Positions 29,638 through 41,191 are shown, counted from the first letter of the stretch. The stretch: DNA of 64,000 bases from Chinchilla lanigera (GCF_000276665.1 NW_004955465.1:6405070-6469069), one strand, 5' to 3'. Numbers and translations are program-made. The notes: generated by a model not told the origin, from the letters alone.

Positions 29638-29835
29638 CAATAACAGCAATAGCTAACATTTATTGAGCACTTACCACATGCCAAGCACATGCCAAGAGCT
29701 TTATCTATACTTTTCATTTCAACCTTACCACAGCCTCACGAAATGTTTAGCTTTACCACCTCCATGTTACAGGACAAAATAGGCTCAAATTGTTCATGTT
29801 ACTCAGCGAGTTCACATTTCTTATGAAGTCATGAA
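29638..29835 (-). repeat. MIR SINE
   Basis: AATAGCTAACATTTATTGAG, CACTTACCACATGCCAAGCA, CATGTTACAGGACAAAATAG follow antisense MIR. Partial duplication of CACATGCCAAG near 29673. Confidence 0.75.
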
Positions 29836-29889
29836 ACAGAGACTCAAATCGCCGAGGTTTTCAGGTGTTGTGGGCATGCGCATAAGTTT

Positions 29890-30710
29890 TCCAAATTGTG
29901 GTGAAATACATGGAATATAAAACTTGTCATCGTAACTGAATTTATTTATGTAGTGGTGCCCAGCACTGAGCTCCGAATCTCACACAAGCTACCCAAGTGC
30001 TCCGGCACTGAACCATACCCGGAGCCCTTAATCAATTTTTAAGTATCACAGTTCAGTGGTATTAAATAATTCACCATGTTGTACATCCAGCACCACCATC
30101 CATCCAGAGAATTCTTTTCATCTTGCACACTACACCTCTATAAGCCTTAAACAATAATCCCCACCCCACCTTGCCCCTGGTACCTATGCATCATTCTGTC
30201 TCTGAATATGGCTACTCACAGGACCTCAAATCAACGAAATCACACAGTATGTAGCTTTTGTGTCTGCCTTATTTCACTAAGCACAGTGTTTCCCGGTCCG
30301 CACATGCATAGCAATTTCTCTCCTTTTACATCCAGATCTTGCTCCACTTTGAGGATATACTGCAGTTTGTTTATTCATCCCCCATCAATGGACACCTGGG
30401 TTGCTTCCACCTTTTGGCTATGGTGAATAATGATCCTATGTAGGGTACAAATACCTCTTCCAGATCCTGCTTTCTATTTTGGGGAGTACACACCCCAAAG
30501 TGGAGTTGAAGAACCATACAGTAATTCTGTGTTTAATTTCTTGAGGGAGTGCAATACTAGATCCCACAGAGTCTGCCCTATTTTACATTCCCAGGACAGA
30601 ACTGAAGGTTTCAATTTCTCCATAGTCTCGCAATGCTTGTTCTTTTGTTTGCACGTTTTGTATTTTGATAGTATCTACCGTGGTGGGTGTGAAATGTGTC
30701 CCTAAGGTTT
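29890..30710 (-). mobile_element. L1M fragment
   Basis: AGTATCACAGTTCAGTGGTA, CACCACCATCCATCCAGAGA, ATGGACACCTGGGTTGCTTC, TTTTACATTCCCAGGACAG, TTTTGATAGTATCTACCGTG follow, in order, an antisense L1M ORF2/3' region. An ID interrupts it at 29951. Confidence 0.85.
29951..30028 (-). mobile_element. ID-like SINE inside L1M
   Basis: AGTGGTGCCCAGCACTGAGC, CTCACACAAGCTACCCAAGT, CACTGAACCATACCCGGAGC. Diverged antisense ID. Confidence 0.6.
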
Positions 30711-31939
30711 TGAGACTCAGTTATATACCAAGATTTCTACTGAGATCTTTTTTTCTAACTCTGTAGCAGTTTTGTGCAAACACACACACACACAAACACA
30801 CCAACACTGGAAAGATCTTAATCATGACACAGTAACTCCTGAGGATTTGTGGCTACCACATTCCTCACCCCTCAGCTTGCTGGATCTTTAGCAAGCTGGT
30901 TAGGTGTCAACTAGGCGGCAGGAACTGAAGGAATGGATTAACTGAAACCACCCCCTTTCTCTCTAGCCCCCAGCCTCCCTGTGTTTGCAGTTTACTTCTT
31001 TCTCGGTTCTCTCTCTTCTACACTTCAGCTTTCTCTGTAAGCACTTAGGAAACACTCAGGGAAGAAAGAAATCACGTTTCAGAAGCCACTCGCCTATTTT
31101 GACTCCATTCACTTAATGAGAAGGAGTCTTCAGGAAACCTGTTCCGACTTGAGCCGGCAGCTTGGTCTCGGCAAATTCCCCACCGGGCATTCAGAACTTG
31201 GGTAGAAGGTGTGGCTGCTGGGGAGGGCGAAGTGACTCACACCTGCCTGCGACTCAGCAGAGCCCTGCCCTAGGCGGGGCCCTTTCTCCTCCTCCTCCTC
31301 CCTGTTTTTCCTCTCTGTCTGCCCCAAGCTCCCAGGCCTTCCCTGCTTCCAGGCACCCTGGGAAACTGGGGCTGAAATAACACAGCAATGAATCACCACC
31401 CATCTGACCAGAAGAGAGGCCGGCAGCTCAGCAGGACTCGGAGTAGCAAGGCCAGAGTTCTCCCAATCTCATCCAAGACCATTTCAGACCATCTTGTTGA
31501 AAATCATCCCCACTGCGCTGCTCCCCAAGAGGGAAGAGTGTTTCCGTCTGGACTGAAGCCTGCTTAACCAGGATGGCGGTGCAGAGGGGAGGAAGGGAAG
31601 CCAGTGGGGTTAATTAGGTCTGGGGTGCATGTTGACAATTTAAAAAAGCACCCAGTGTCAGAATCGTAGGATCATAGGAGCATTTTAAGTGTTTGAATAC
31701 ATAATACCATAGACTTTCAAGATTAAAATAATATGCGGTATTGATCCCATCTGCTGTTGCCCTGGCACTCACTAACCAGAGCCCATTGTTAAATTTTCAG
31801 GAAATTTGCCAGCCAGATGCCAAAGCAGTTTAAATGGGACTTCGGTGGTATGATTTATATCCCAGAAACCAACAAAGCAGTGTTTCTTTCCTCCTCTACC
31901 TCATCGGGAGCTGACGGCTAAAACAAAATGTACTAGCGC
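30711..31939. other. unique sequence with a short (AC)n
   Basis: (AC)n at about 30781-30795. Otherwise no repeat or gene recognised. 31140-31400 is GC-rich, with overlapping open frames on both strands. Confidence 0.45.
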
Positions 31940-32080
31940 TTTGTCAGTCTCATCCAAACTCTTCATTTATGGATGAGAGAACAGGCCCAGAGACTTAGCT
32001 AGGATCACATGATTAATTAGTGATAGAATTTAGCATCCAAATCTTTTGCATTCAGTTTCAGCGAGTGAATACCTAAAGCA
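31940..32080 (-). repeat. MIR SINE fragment
   Basis: TTTATGGATGAGAGAACAGG, CCCAGAGACTTAGCTAGGAT, CACATGATTAATTAGTGATA, GAATTTAGCATCCAAATC follow antisense MIR. Confidence 0.6.
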
Positions 32081-34169
32081 CAGGCCTTCAACCAGGCCCA
32101 ACATCCTGTCAAAAAGATTGAACTATGAGGCTCCCTCACTAGTGAGGGACTAACAGTTGTCCTCAGGGAGATAGCTTTGCATGTGGGAAGAGATCTAGAG
32201 ATAGGGCAGTGGGTTAAAGAGAACTAGGATGTGCTGTTACGTACAGGTACCGACTCCCCCGATGAAGGTAATCATTATGGGCTGCAAACATGTTCTAATG
32301 AAAAGAAAAATTAAAAAAGAAAAATAGTTATCTTGAAAATTGGTTCTCAGGGGAAAGAGACTGCTCACCATTAGACCCATCTGCAATTCCCTCTAATGGT
32401 TTAGGCTGAGTATTGAGCAATATTTTTACTATACTTATGTAAAACGCAACAGGAAGACTTAGACAGGATCACATGTTTATATTATCAACAACAGGAGGCT
32501 TGGATGTTCTCAAAGCAATAGAAGATGTCCGCTGAGGTCAAAAGTTTGACTACAAGTGGGAAGAACCTGAGATGTGCCCATGACCACCCTTCACTTAGGA
32601 TAAGTTCATCAGATTTGCTCTCTTGTGATATGAGGATTCCAACAAAAGCAAAGGAAGCTTGATGCTTGCACTCTCTTTCCACGGTGTGATTCTCCCATCC
32701 TTGCACAGCTGAGCTCAGAAGTGCTGGTTCCAGACACTTAGAATGTGAGAAGAGAGACAGCATGGGCTCTTTGAAGTCAGAGCGGCAGGCAAAGGAAGGC
32801 CAGAGGGAGGACAGACACAGAATCCCCGGCCACAGGGCACATTCCAATGGGCCACAAATGCAGACCTCTGGGAAAGTGGAGGGTTGTCCCCACCCAGCAT
32901 AGAACAGGGAGCTGGACTCTCCGTTTATCTCCAGGACCAGTGGGACTAGTGCAAGGGAGGAGGAGCCGCACTGCGTGTGTGAAGGAGAAAGGAGGAATCG
33001 CCATCCTTCCAGAGGGGTGGTGTCAACTCTGTCCGAGAACAATGCGCATGTGCATATGTGTCAACAGCCACCTGTGTCCTCTGCTATCCCCGGAGGCTCA
33101 TTCTCAGCTCCTGCCTCCTCCTCCTCCGGAAACTCTTTGCCATACTTGACTCCCAGACAGCACCCTGTCTCTCTTCTACCCGCACACCCCCAGCCTGTGG
33201 CTGGTGACTCTGCTCTGCCTAGGGCCACAGTACTTGTTCCCCCTTTAACCTGTCCTTGTCTTCTTCCTGCTCTGCCTGTAGTCAAAGTCTTACTGGAAGA
33301 CTGACAAGATTCCTAACATCCCTGACCAGGAGGTCATTCGTATTGGGCCAAGAAACAGAGAAACTAGGCCCTGCACAGGCCGCCATCTTGTCCTGACCCG
33401 GATGCCAAGTGTACAAGTGGGCCCAGCGTGGGATGTAGAAGGGAGTCAGTCAGGCACACAAGGCCAGTGCCCTGGAGGAGGAGCCCAGACATGGACTGCA
33501 AGGAGCCTTCCCAGCCATGAGGCCAGGCTGTGGAGGACTCTGCTCCTCTTTACTCCTCTGTGAGCCCCACGGAGCCAGCTGGCTGTGCTGGCGTTAGAAC
33601 CAAATGCCCTGTGCATCTGGGACCGGCTATTTTGTTGTTGTTGTTGTTGTTGCTACTGTCCTCTGTTAGTGCAGATGCTCCCCCACCCAGAGATGGGGTC
33701 ATGTCCCAAAAATCCAAGCAAGAGCTGAAAATATTATTAAGCTGAAGATGCATCTAATGTGCCTGACATGCAGAGCCTCGCAGCTTGGCCACAGCACACT
33801 GCAGAGCACCCTGGTTTCTCTGCCTGATTCTGGGGCTGACTGGGAGCTGGGGCTGCTGCCCAGTACCACCAGAGAGGACTGGGCCATCTGTGTCTACCCC
33901 GCGAAAGACCCAAATCCTAATTCAAAGTACAGTGTGCACTGAGTAGATACCACTTTCACATTAGCACAGAGCCAGAAAGCTCGAAATCACCCCATCCTAA
34001 GTCAAGGACCATGTGTACTTAGAAAAGTCTTTCTTTAAAAGTTCCAGAGAATCAGAGTGACCACGGGGGAGAGAAAGGGGCAAAGCGTTATGCCTCCTCT
34101 TTGGCCACAATACTAAAGAAATGGCAGTGGGCTAAACAACCATGGGTTTTGAAAGGATTTTTGTCTTCA
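32081..34169. other. 2 kb of unique sequence, no gene supported
   Basis: The longest open frame (32485-33042 minus, 185 codons) has no recognisable domain and runs through sequence with overlapping open frames in other frames. A (TTG)n run lies at 33632-33650. No interspersed repeats recognised. Confidence 0.45.
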
Positions 34170-34890
34170 TGGTGCCTCCTCTTTGAAATTTCTCTTTCTG
34201 ACTCTGAACCTCTCCACTGCCCTACTTCTCCTCCCACATCCGCGGTCACCTTTGATGCCTCCCTCTCCTCCTACCCATAAACAGATTGTTTCCCAAGCCC
34301 GTGTCCTCTGCTGCCTTCCCTTCTCCCTTCCCTCCGACCTCAACGGCACTGGCCCCTGTTATCATTTCAGTGGCACCTTCACAAAATGGTCCCACGCCTG
34401 ATCTTGACCTTTCTCTGGACAAATGGTCAACCTCCTTCTGGGTCACACCTGTCTAGACTCATAGTCATGGTCTCAACCCAGGACTCCCTAAGCTGAATTT
34501 CTTTCTTTCACCCCAAGCTCACAGCTTTCAAGATGGGCCTGGACTACACCCCTGCCCTGTAGGCCCACATCTAGTTATCAGGGCCTATTGATTTTAGGAC
34601 CAGTGATCTGCTTATCACTGTCCTTTTCAGTCCCTGTGTCTCCACCCAATCCAACGCCCCATACTTCTTCCCAGCATTAATTAAAAAAAACCCTCCCTAA
34701 CTGGTCTCTCCGCTTCCTATCTCTGCCCATTTTAAATCAGCCTAGGTCAACCCTGACAGAGTTCCATCAGCAACCCAATCAAGGACTCCTACTTTGCCCA
34801 AGACACCTTGCTCTACCTGCCATTCAGGCCACAGGTGTGCATATTAACCAAACTCTACTCTTGCTGCTCCCAAAACACGGCCCTGTACTT
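34170..34890 (+). repeat. possible L2 LINE remnant
   Basis: CCCTCCCTAACTGGTCTCTC, CTGCCCATTTTAAATCAGCC and CTACCTGCCATTCAGGCCAC, within C/T-rich sequence, resemble the L2 3' ORF region. Highly diverged. Confidence 0.4.
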
Positions 34891-34898
34891 CCTGCTAT

Positions 34899-35190
34899 TG
34901 TCTGGGTCTTGGTTATGTTCCCCAAAGGCCCATGTGGCTGAAGGTTTGGTCCCCGACTCGGGGCACTATTGGAAGATGCAGGGACCTTCAAGAGGGGGAA
35001 CTTGGTGGGAGGAAGATAGGTTCCTGGGGGAGAATGTGGGATCCTGGACACTTCCTATCTTTCTTTTTTGCTCCCTAGCTTGTGATGTAAGGGGTTTTCT
35101 CAGCCAGTGCTCCCCACCATGATGTGCTGCTTTACCAGAGGCCCAAATCTGTGAAGCCAATGGATCAAGAGTTGAAGCCTCTTAACCTTC
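34899..35190 (+). mobile_element. MaLR solo LTR
   Basis: TGTCTGGGTCTTGGTTATG, TTCCCCAAAGGCCCATGTGG, GGGGGAACTTGGTGGGAGGA, CCACCATGATGTGCTGC, CTGTGAAGCCAATGG. This is the same order as the LTR at 18536, in sense. The 3' end is poorly preserved. Confidence 0.75.
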
Positions 35191-35284
35191 CAGTGATCCA
35201 TCCTCCCTGCCCACCCCCATCCAGGGAGCTAGGAAAGGATTTTTAACATGGACAGGTAAGCAGCCCATCTCCACCCTGCTCCTG

Positions 35285-35370
35285 CCTGTGTGTCCTCAGG
35301 AATGCTACTCTACTCTCTGGGCCTCAGTTTCCTCATCTGCAAAAGGGGATTTTTAGAAACCTCTCAAAAT
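35285..35370 (+). repeat. MIR SINE fragment
   Basis: CTCTGGGCCTCAGTTTCCTC with ATCTGCAAAAGGGG, the highly recognisable MIR core. Confidence 0.7.
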
Positions 35371-35377
35371 TTATGCA

Positions 35378-36028
35378 CAGGTTGAGTGTCTCTTATCCAA
35401 AATGCTCAGGACAAGATGGGTTTCAGATTTCAGATTTTTTCAGGTTTTAGATTACTTGCACATACATAATAAGATAGCTTAGTGATATGACCTAAATCAA
35501 AACCCTAAATTTACTTATGTTCCTGTCTTGGTTACTTTTCTCTCATTGCTGGGACAAAATACTTGATGCCCAAAATTAAGGAAGGAAAGGTTTATTTCAC
35601 TTACAGTTTATGGAGGTTTCAGTCCATACTTGGCAGATTACAAGGCAGAGTGGCACATGGCAGAGGGCTACAGCTCATGGCAGCAGAACACAGCAAAAGC
35701 AACAAGACACAGAAAGGAGGAATGGCCGCAAGCAGCCTCTTCCTCTCCTTTACATATGCAAACTCTCACCCCAGGGCAGATATAGCTCTCACACCCATAA
35801 TCAATCAAACTCTAAAAGCTTGCCCCATGACCGCATGAGGCTTTGGGGGGACACACAGACACAAACCATAGCAGTTTCATACACATAGTTTTTAGTGCAC
35901 CTGTGTTTTGACTGACTGTCACACAAGGTCGAGTGTAGAATTTTCCATTGTTACGATGTTGATGCTCAAAACGTTTCAGATTTTGGAACAGTTCAGATTT
36001 TAAATATCAAGATTAGGGATGCTGAAAC
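35378..36028. mobile_element. Tigger-like nonautonomous DNA transposon, split by an LTR
   Basis: Left part 35378-35523 (GGTTGAGTGTCTCTTATCCA, TTTCAGATTTCAGATTTTTT, CACATACATAATAAGATAGC). Right part 35874-36028 (TTTCAGATTTTGGAACAGTT, GATTAGGGATGCTGAAACC). The ends are imperfect inverted repeats, and the two parts rejoin cleanly when the LTR at 35524-35873 is removed. Confidence 0.78.
35524..35873 (-). mobile_element. MaLR solo LTR nested in a Tigger-like element
   Basis: TGTCTTGGTTACTTTTCTCT, CATTGCTGGGACAAAATACT, AAGGTTTATTTCACTTACAG, ... CCATGACCGCATGAGGC, AACCATAGCA. TG...CA ends. Target duplication GTTCC (35519-35523) / GTTTC (35874-35878). Confidence 0.9.
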
Positions 36029-36135
36029 CTATAGATAGATAGACAGATAGATACACAGACAGATAGATAAATAGCCACACAGACAGGGACACAGAGACAT
36101 AGATACATAGAGAGACAGATACACAGAGTCAAAGA
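36029..36135 (+). repeat. (GATA/CAGA)n microsatellite
   Basis: Degenerate GATAGATA, CAGACAGATA and ACAGAGACATA tetranucleotide array. Confidence 0.88.
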
Positions 36136-36539
36136 CAGAAACAGAAACTAGCATGCACAATAGGTACTCAGAATTACATGTTTACGGGTGTTTTCGCTTG
36201 AATTAATTTTTTAAAACTTCCTAATTGACTCCTGGCTACAGTGACACACGTACAAAGTGCAGTGCTCGCTATGCTACCAATAAGCTCCTTAACAGATACG
36301 TATGATCCCATCAATAAATTGTCTCTCAATGCCAACAGAACAGAGCGTTCCTGTAAGGCTGTCTGCTTGGCCTAGCTGCCTCCAGCCGCCCCGCCTGTCC
36401 CTCTAAGGGCCCCTTCACCCATCTGGAAACAAGCACCACCCCCACCCTGCCTTCCACACCGGCCCAAGCCCTGCTCCTGCTCCTTCTGCTGCTGCCACTC
36501 CCCTCCCCAAAGCCACAGCCGCCCCACCCCCTGCTTTCT
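36136..36539. other. unique sequence
   Basis: C/T-rich at 36370-36530. No gene supported. Confidence 0.45.
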
Positions 36540-36780
36540 GCACCTACTGATGCCTGTCACTCAAGACGCAGCTCAGCATCACCCCTCAGGCAGCAAGGGT
36601 GCCCTGTCCTCAGTTCGTCCATTCCCAGACTTTGTGCCAGTCTTAGGACTGACTCACCCCGCTGTCCTCCCTGCTGCACTCCAGGCCCCTGTTTTGCTGA
36701 ACTTTGTGTCCCTGGTGCCCAGCTCGGGACTTAACATAGACACACAGGTAATACTTTTGCGTTTGATAACTGAATAAAGA
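36540..36780 (+). repeat. L2 LINE 3' end
   Basis: CAAGGGTGCCCTGTCCTCAG, TCCCTGGTGCCCAGCTCGGG, TTGATAACTGAATAAAG follow the L2 3' end (…gtgcctggcacatagtaggtgctcaataaatg…). Confidence 0.55.
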
Positions 36781-36969
36781 AGGAAGCCCCCTCCAGCCCA
36801 CTCACTCACTGTATTTATGGACAGGAGTAGAGAAAGATTAATTGACGCTTGTCTGTCATTACCCATGACCACCCCAGGGTTCCAGGACCCTTCTCAGGGA
36901 TGTTCAAACCTCCTCCATAAGATGGCGTAGGATTTGCCTAGAACCTATACATATCCCCCTGCGTACTTT

Positions 36970-37115
36970 TGGGGTTTTTTTTTTGTTTGCTTTGTTTGAG
37001 ACTGGGTCCCCCTATGTTGAATGTGGATCTCAAACCCCTGGGCTAAGCAATACTCCCACCTGAGTTTCTCTGGTGCTGGGACTGTAGGTTCTGTGTGGCC
37101 ACCCACGCCTGTCTG
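36970..37115 (-). mobile_element. ancestral 7SL-derived monomer (pB1/FAM-like)
   Basis: TTTGTTTGAGACTGGGTCCC, then ATCTCAAACCCCTGGGCTAA with GCAATACTCCCACCTGAG. It keeps the 'cctgggctcaagcaatcctcccacc' block lost in modern B1, so it is older or a different monomer type. Confidence 0.6.
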
Positions 37116-37339
37116 CCTCATTCTCTTTAAATTTTTATCTTCATTAGTCCATGTTTACAGTCCATAATGATTACATTCTTGTGGGGAGTTGGTGCCTGTA
37201 CACAACACATCTTAGTTCCTTTTATGCCCCCGTCCCCTCCCCTACTCCCTCCATCTCTTGTTGTCTCTCTTTTTTGCAGAAGATCTATCTCCTTGTTTCT
37301 CATTATCTATCTTTTATTTTTAAAATTTATTTTAAAAAT
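37116..37339. other. unique sequence
   Basis: Nothing recognised beyond A/T-rich ends. Confidence 0.45.
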
Positions 37340-37349
37340 AAAAGAAGGA

Positions 37350-37440
37350 GGGGCTGGGGATATAGCTCAGTGGCATAAGCACCTGCCTGGCAAGTGCAAG
37401 GTCATGAGTTCAATCCCTGGTACTGCAAAAAAAAAAAAAA
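37350..37440 (+). mobile_element. ID SINE
   Basis: GGGGCTGGGGATATAGCTCA, GCCTGGCAAGTGCAAGGTCA, GTTCAATCCCTGGTACTGC, A-tail. Target duplication AAAAGAAGGA at 37340-37349 and 37441-37450. Confidence 0.95.
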
Positions 37441-37671
37441 AAAAGAAGGAAAACATTAACAAACAGACATCCACTTACAAAATAACATAAGAACAATACA
37501 AGCAATACAGAGTTACAAAGTGGTAGGAAATTAACAATGGTTGCTGTATTTCTTTTTTTTTTTTTTTTTTTTTTGTGGTATTGGGGATTGAACTCAGGAC
37601 CTTGCATTTGCCAGGCACGCGCTTATGCCACTAAGCTATATCCCCAGCCCTGGTTGTTGTATTTCTATATT
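37441..37671 (-). mobile_element. L1-type 3' tail, flanked and split by ID elements
   Basis: On minus it reads AACCATTGTTAATTTCCTAC, CACTTTGTAACTCTGTATTG, TGTCTGTTTGTTAATGTTTT, matching the family at 11.8 and 27.9 kb. An ID sits at its low-coordinate end and another inside it. Confidence 0.7.
37553..37650 (-). mobile_element. ID SINE
   Basis: T-run, GTGGTATTGGGGATTGAACT, GCCAGGCACGCGCTTATGCC, GCTATATCCCCAGCCC. Target duplication TGGTTGCTGTATTTCT / TGGTTGTTGTATTTCT. Confidence 0.95.
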
Positions 37672-37805
37672 TTATTATACTTTAAATAATCTCTGGATTA
37701 CTTTTAATACCTAACAAAGTGAATGCTATGTAAATAGCTGTTTTACTCCATTGTTTGGAAATAATAAGAAAAATTCTGTACATGTCCAGTACCAAACCAA
37801 TTTTT
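37672..37805 (+). mobile_element. MER2 (Tigger-class) DNA transposon fragment
   Basis: TATACTTTAAATAATCTCTG, GATTACTTTTAATACCTAAC, AATGCTATGTAAATAGCTGT, CTGTACATGTCCAGTAC match the internal MER2 order closely. Confidence 0.85.
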
Positions 37806-38415
37806 TTTTAAAAAAAATATCCAATCCATTGAATTCGAGGGTGCAGAAGCAGCAGAGGCAGAATCTGTCATGGAGGGCTGATTCCATAAAGCTCATGAAA
37901 GATTAAATCTGACTTACATTTCCTCTATCATCTATGGGCTGGTCTTGTACTAAATAGCTTCTCAATAAATAGTCCATGCTTGAAAGAACAGGAAGGAGGA
38001 CAAAATAGCCAGCAGTGAAATGAGCAAGAAGAGGACAGGATCGGCTGCACAGAGAATCCCCCTGAGGACTGGAGCCTGGGCGCTGTGTAAAGGAGTCAGG
38101 GTAACTGGAAGCGGAAGCCCCTGGAGCACCAGAAGTAGGAGAGGAACTGATCACAGAAGGACAGCCTCTTATTGCTCTCGTCTATAACAGGCAGGGAATC
38201 CGTATGGCTGTAGCCTCACATTCAGTTCTGTGTTTTTGGATAGCTAAAGAAATATGACTCAGCAGAGCAATCCCAGTCAAATCATGTTCTCTCCATTTGA
38301 CTGGCACTGAGATATCATGGGAATAACTCTGGAGGGTGGGTATTTACCTTTGGAACAACCTTGAGAAAGTCACTGAAATCTTGGGACCCTTTTTTATTTT
38401 ATTATTTTATTTTAT
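37806..38415. other. unique sequence
   Basis: No gene or repeat recognised. Confidence 0.45.
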
Positions 38416-38537
38416 TCTTTGGTTTCTTGAGACAGGGTCTTATCATGTAGTTCAGGCTGACCCTGAACTCACAGTGCTCCTCCTGTCTCGGCCTCCTGAG
38501 GGCTGGGATTATAGGTATGCACCACTACACCCGGCCT
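38416..38537 (-). mobile_element. B1 SINE
   Basis: TTTCTTGAGACAGGGTCTTA, CAGGCTGACCCTGAACTCAC, GTCTCGGCCTCCTGAGGGCT. One duplicated unit missing. TTTTATTTTATT run at its tail side. Confidence 0.88.
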
Positions 38538-38718
38538 GGGCCTTTGTTCTTCCATCTCTAATATACGGCCTTACGAGAAGGCATTTCCCTAGAAAGTTTT
38601 GTGTTCAAACTCACTTTTTCTTTCTAAAGACAATCTAGATCTTTAATAAATATATTAATTGACAGTGTAGGTTCTATGAGGTCATTGACATCTTGCTGTT
38701 AAAAAGATAAGGGAAAAC

Positions 38719-38922
38719 AGGACATGGTGGCACATGCTTGGATTCCCAGCTATGTGCAAGGCTGAGACAGGAAGACAATGTCAGGCCAGCCTGGGCAATT
38801 TAGCAAGACCTGTCTCAAAAGAAATTTTTTTGAATGGTTTTTTAAAAGGTGGTGATGTAACTCAGTGTTTCCCTGCTGTGTATAAGGTCCTGAGTTCAGT
38901 CTCCAGCACTGAACAAAGAAGT
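38719..38922 (+). mobile_element. B1-dID composite SINE, old
   Basis: GGACATGGTGGCACATGCTT, CCTGGGCAATTTAGCAAGAC, then ID half GTGGTGATGTAACTCAGTG, TCCTGAGTTCAGTCTCCAGC. Confidence 0.75.
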
Positions 38923-38989
38923 GGTAGATTTTTAAGTTCTGACGTAGAGGATGTCTATGAATGCTGCTACTTTTAAAAATTCAGCTGTT

Positions 38990-39080
38990 GGAGCTGGGTG
39001 GGTAACACAATGGTAGAACACATACTGATGTATGAGGCCCTAGGTTCCATCCTCAATACCCCCAAAAAATAATAAAATAG
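38990..39080 (+). mobile_element. ID-like SINE, old
   Basis: GAGCTGGGTGGGTAACACAA, GTATGAGGCCCTAGGTTCCA, TCCTCAATACCCCCAAAAAA. Confidence 0.65.
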
Positions 39081-39207
39081 AATTCCAGGTAAAAAATTCA
39101 GTTGTAAAATATGTATGGTATGATCTTATTTTCTACAGGAAAATAATGTGTGCCCCTAAATGCCACTATTAAGGTAGTCTGGCAAAGGGGTTGATGTTCA
39201 CCCCCCC

Positions 39208-39510
39208 TTCTATAACAAAATGCCACAGATTGGCTGACTTAAACAACAGATATTTATCTTCTTACAAACTGGATACTAGAAGTCCAAGATCAAGGTTGGT
39301 TTCTCCTGAGTCTTCTCCCCTTGGCTTCTATAGTGTCCCTATGCAATCTTCTGTCTGCGTCTGTCTGCATGCTAATCTCTTTTTACAAGGACACCACCAG
39401 TCATATGGATTAGGGTCCACTCTAATAACTTTGTTTTAGCTTAATCACAGTACCTCTTTCAAGGCTTTACTGCAGCTACAGTCCCATCCTGAGGGTCTAG
39501 GGTTAAGATT
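39208..39510 (-). mobile_element. MaLR/MLT1-type LTR
   Basis: CTATAACAAAATGCCACAGA, GACTTAAACAACAGATATTT, GAAGTCCAAGATCAAGGTTG, GGACACCACCAGTCATATGG, ATTAGGGTCCACTCTAATAA follow the antisense MLT1/MST order. Confidence 0.8.
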
Positions 39511-40969
39511 CTAGCAGAGGAGCTTTGAGGGAGTGAACAAAGCACAGCAGATAACAGTCAATGCCTGAGGTGGAGCAGGTGGTCAAAAAGAAGTTCCAAA
39601 TCTGCATGAACAAAGCAAGTGGGATTGCTTTGCTTGCCTGTGCAGTGGGAAGTTCATGGACACGTAAGTTGGGCAGAATCACGGAAAGCCTTGGGCTCCA
39701 AGGAGAGAAGTCTGTATCCCAGCTGGAAGGTGCTTTTGAGCACAGGAAGGGCATGATGTTGACACCAGGGCAGGCGCATCGCCTGGAGCTGGCCTATCAG
39801 CCTGGAGCTGGCCTGGCCTGTGGCTTGGAGCATAGGTGAGCCCCAGGGCAGGGGGACGAGACAGGAGGCTGATTTAGAACAGCCGGTGTGGAGCAATGAG
39901 GGCCGTGACAAGGGTGGTGGCCACTGAATAAACGCTAGAGACACACGGGTGTGCCTGGTGGTTGTTTCCACTCCTGCGCCTGCTGATTTGTCTGTGAAAG
40001 CCACATTCCACCTTCCTCTTGAGAACAATGGGTCCTCCAGAAACTGGAAAGGCAGCGGTGACCAAAGCTGTCTAAGATGAGCCCATAAATCCCAGGACGC
40101 CAACAGCCCCGGACAATTCCTTTTGATTCGTGCCGTCTCCTCCGGACTCCACAGCTGGGTAATTTCTGTCTCTTCTCCAGTGTGCACGGGCTACAGCGAA
40201 ATTGGCATTCTGGTTGGTTCACAGAGGCACCACACTTACGTCTGCCCAGGCTTGAATTTTGTTGTCATCTTCCCGCCCCTGGAAATCCACCTGGCTTTAT
40301 TAACTGCTTCTCCAGGCAGCCCTCACCCAGCACTGTCCCTGCCCGAACCCCAAGCACATATTCTCTATACCACGACACGCAGCATGATGTTAAATAACGT
40401 ATTGTGCCCATGCATCTGGCATTCGGAACATTATTTGGCCATGTAAACTCCCCCATAAAAGTCTAACCTTTTTAGAGCTATGAATTCAAGGCTTCTTGGG
40501 TATTTCTAACAATGCTCCATCTGGGACACAGCAGGTACCCAGCACTTCATGGTGAGAAAATAGCAAAGACCCCAAAGGTCTATGCAGGACTTTTCGCTTA
40601 GCCTGGGAGATGGAATTAGCTGGTAGAAAGGGTAGAGATAGAATACAAATCATATACATATCAATCTATAGAAATGACCCATAAGTCCCAAACTCACTAG
40701 CTCTCCCCTTTCTCCCCTAACACAGCTCAAAAAAGCAGGAGCCCCTGTGAAAAGGGTTGTTAGACCTCTAAAAGGTGCTTCCTGGTTGATGTCTCTTCAT
40801 CTACACAATGTTGATAAAAGGGTTAAGAAGACCAGGCAGTCTGCATCCAAAGAGATGAGGAACAAGTCCTTGGAGAAGATGGGACCAATGATATGAACCA
40901 TGCAGATGGCCTGGGGGAGCTGGTGCCGGGCAGCCTGTGAGCAGGAAGGCAGCCATTGCTTTCTTAAGG
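39511..40969. other. unique sequence, no gene supported
   Basis: Open frames of 177 codons (39654-40187 minus) and about 107 codons (40123-40446 plus) overlap with others and have no recognised domain. No interspersed repeats named. Confidence 0.45.
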
Positions 40970-41092
40970 CTATCCTCAAGTTCATATGGAATAGCAAGGG
41001 CCCCTAAAGAGCCATGAGAATCTTCAGAAAGAATAAAGTGGAAGGATCCACACCCCCAATCTCCATACTATAACATAAAACTTACTAGTCAA

Positions 41093-41191
41093 GGGGGCTA
41101 GGGGTTTAGCTTAGCACCACAGCGCCTGCCTGGCAAGCGCAAGGTCGTGAGTTTGATTCCCAGTACCAGAAAAAAACAAAACAAAACAAAA
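41093..41191 (+). mobile_element. ID SINE in L1, young subfamily
   Basis: GGGGGCTAGGGGTTTAGCTT, GCCTGGCAAGCGCAAGGTCG, TTTGATTCCCAGTACCAG. Exact target duplication AAAACTTACTAGTCAA at 41077-41092 and 41192-41207. Confidence 0.96.

Noticed and set aside
32485..33042. 185-codon minus-strand open frame
   Set aside because: The longest frame outside repeats, but no domain, signal or homology that I recognise. Around one such frame is expected by chance in 64 kb over six frames, and other frames are open across it too.
39654..40187. 177-codon minus-strand open frame
   Set aside because: Unrecognised translation, with overlapping open frames. It fits chance.
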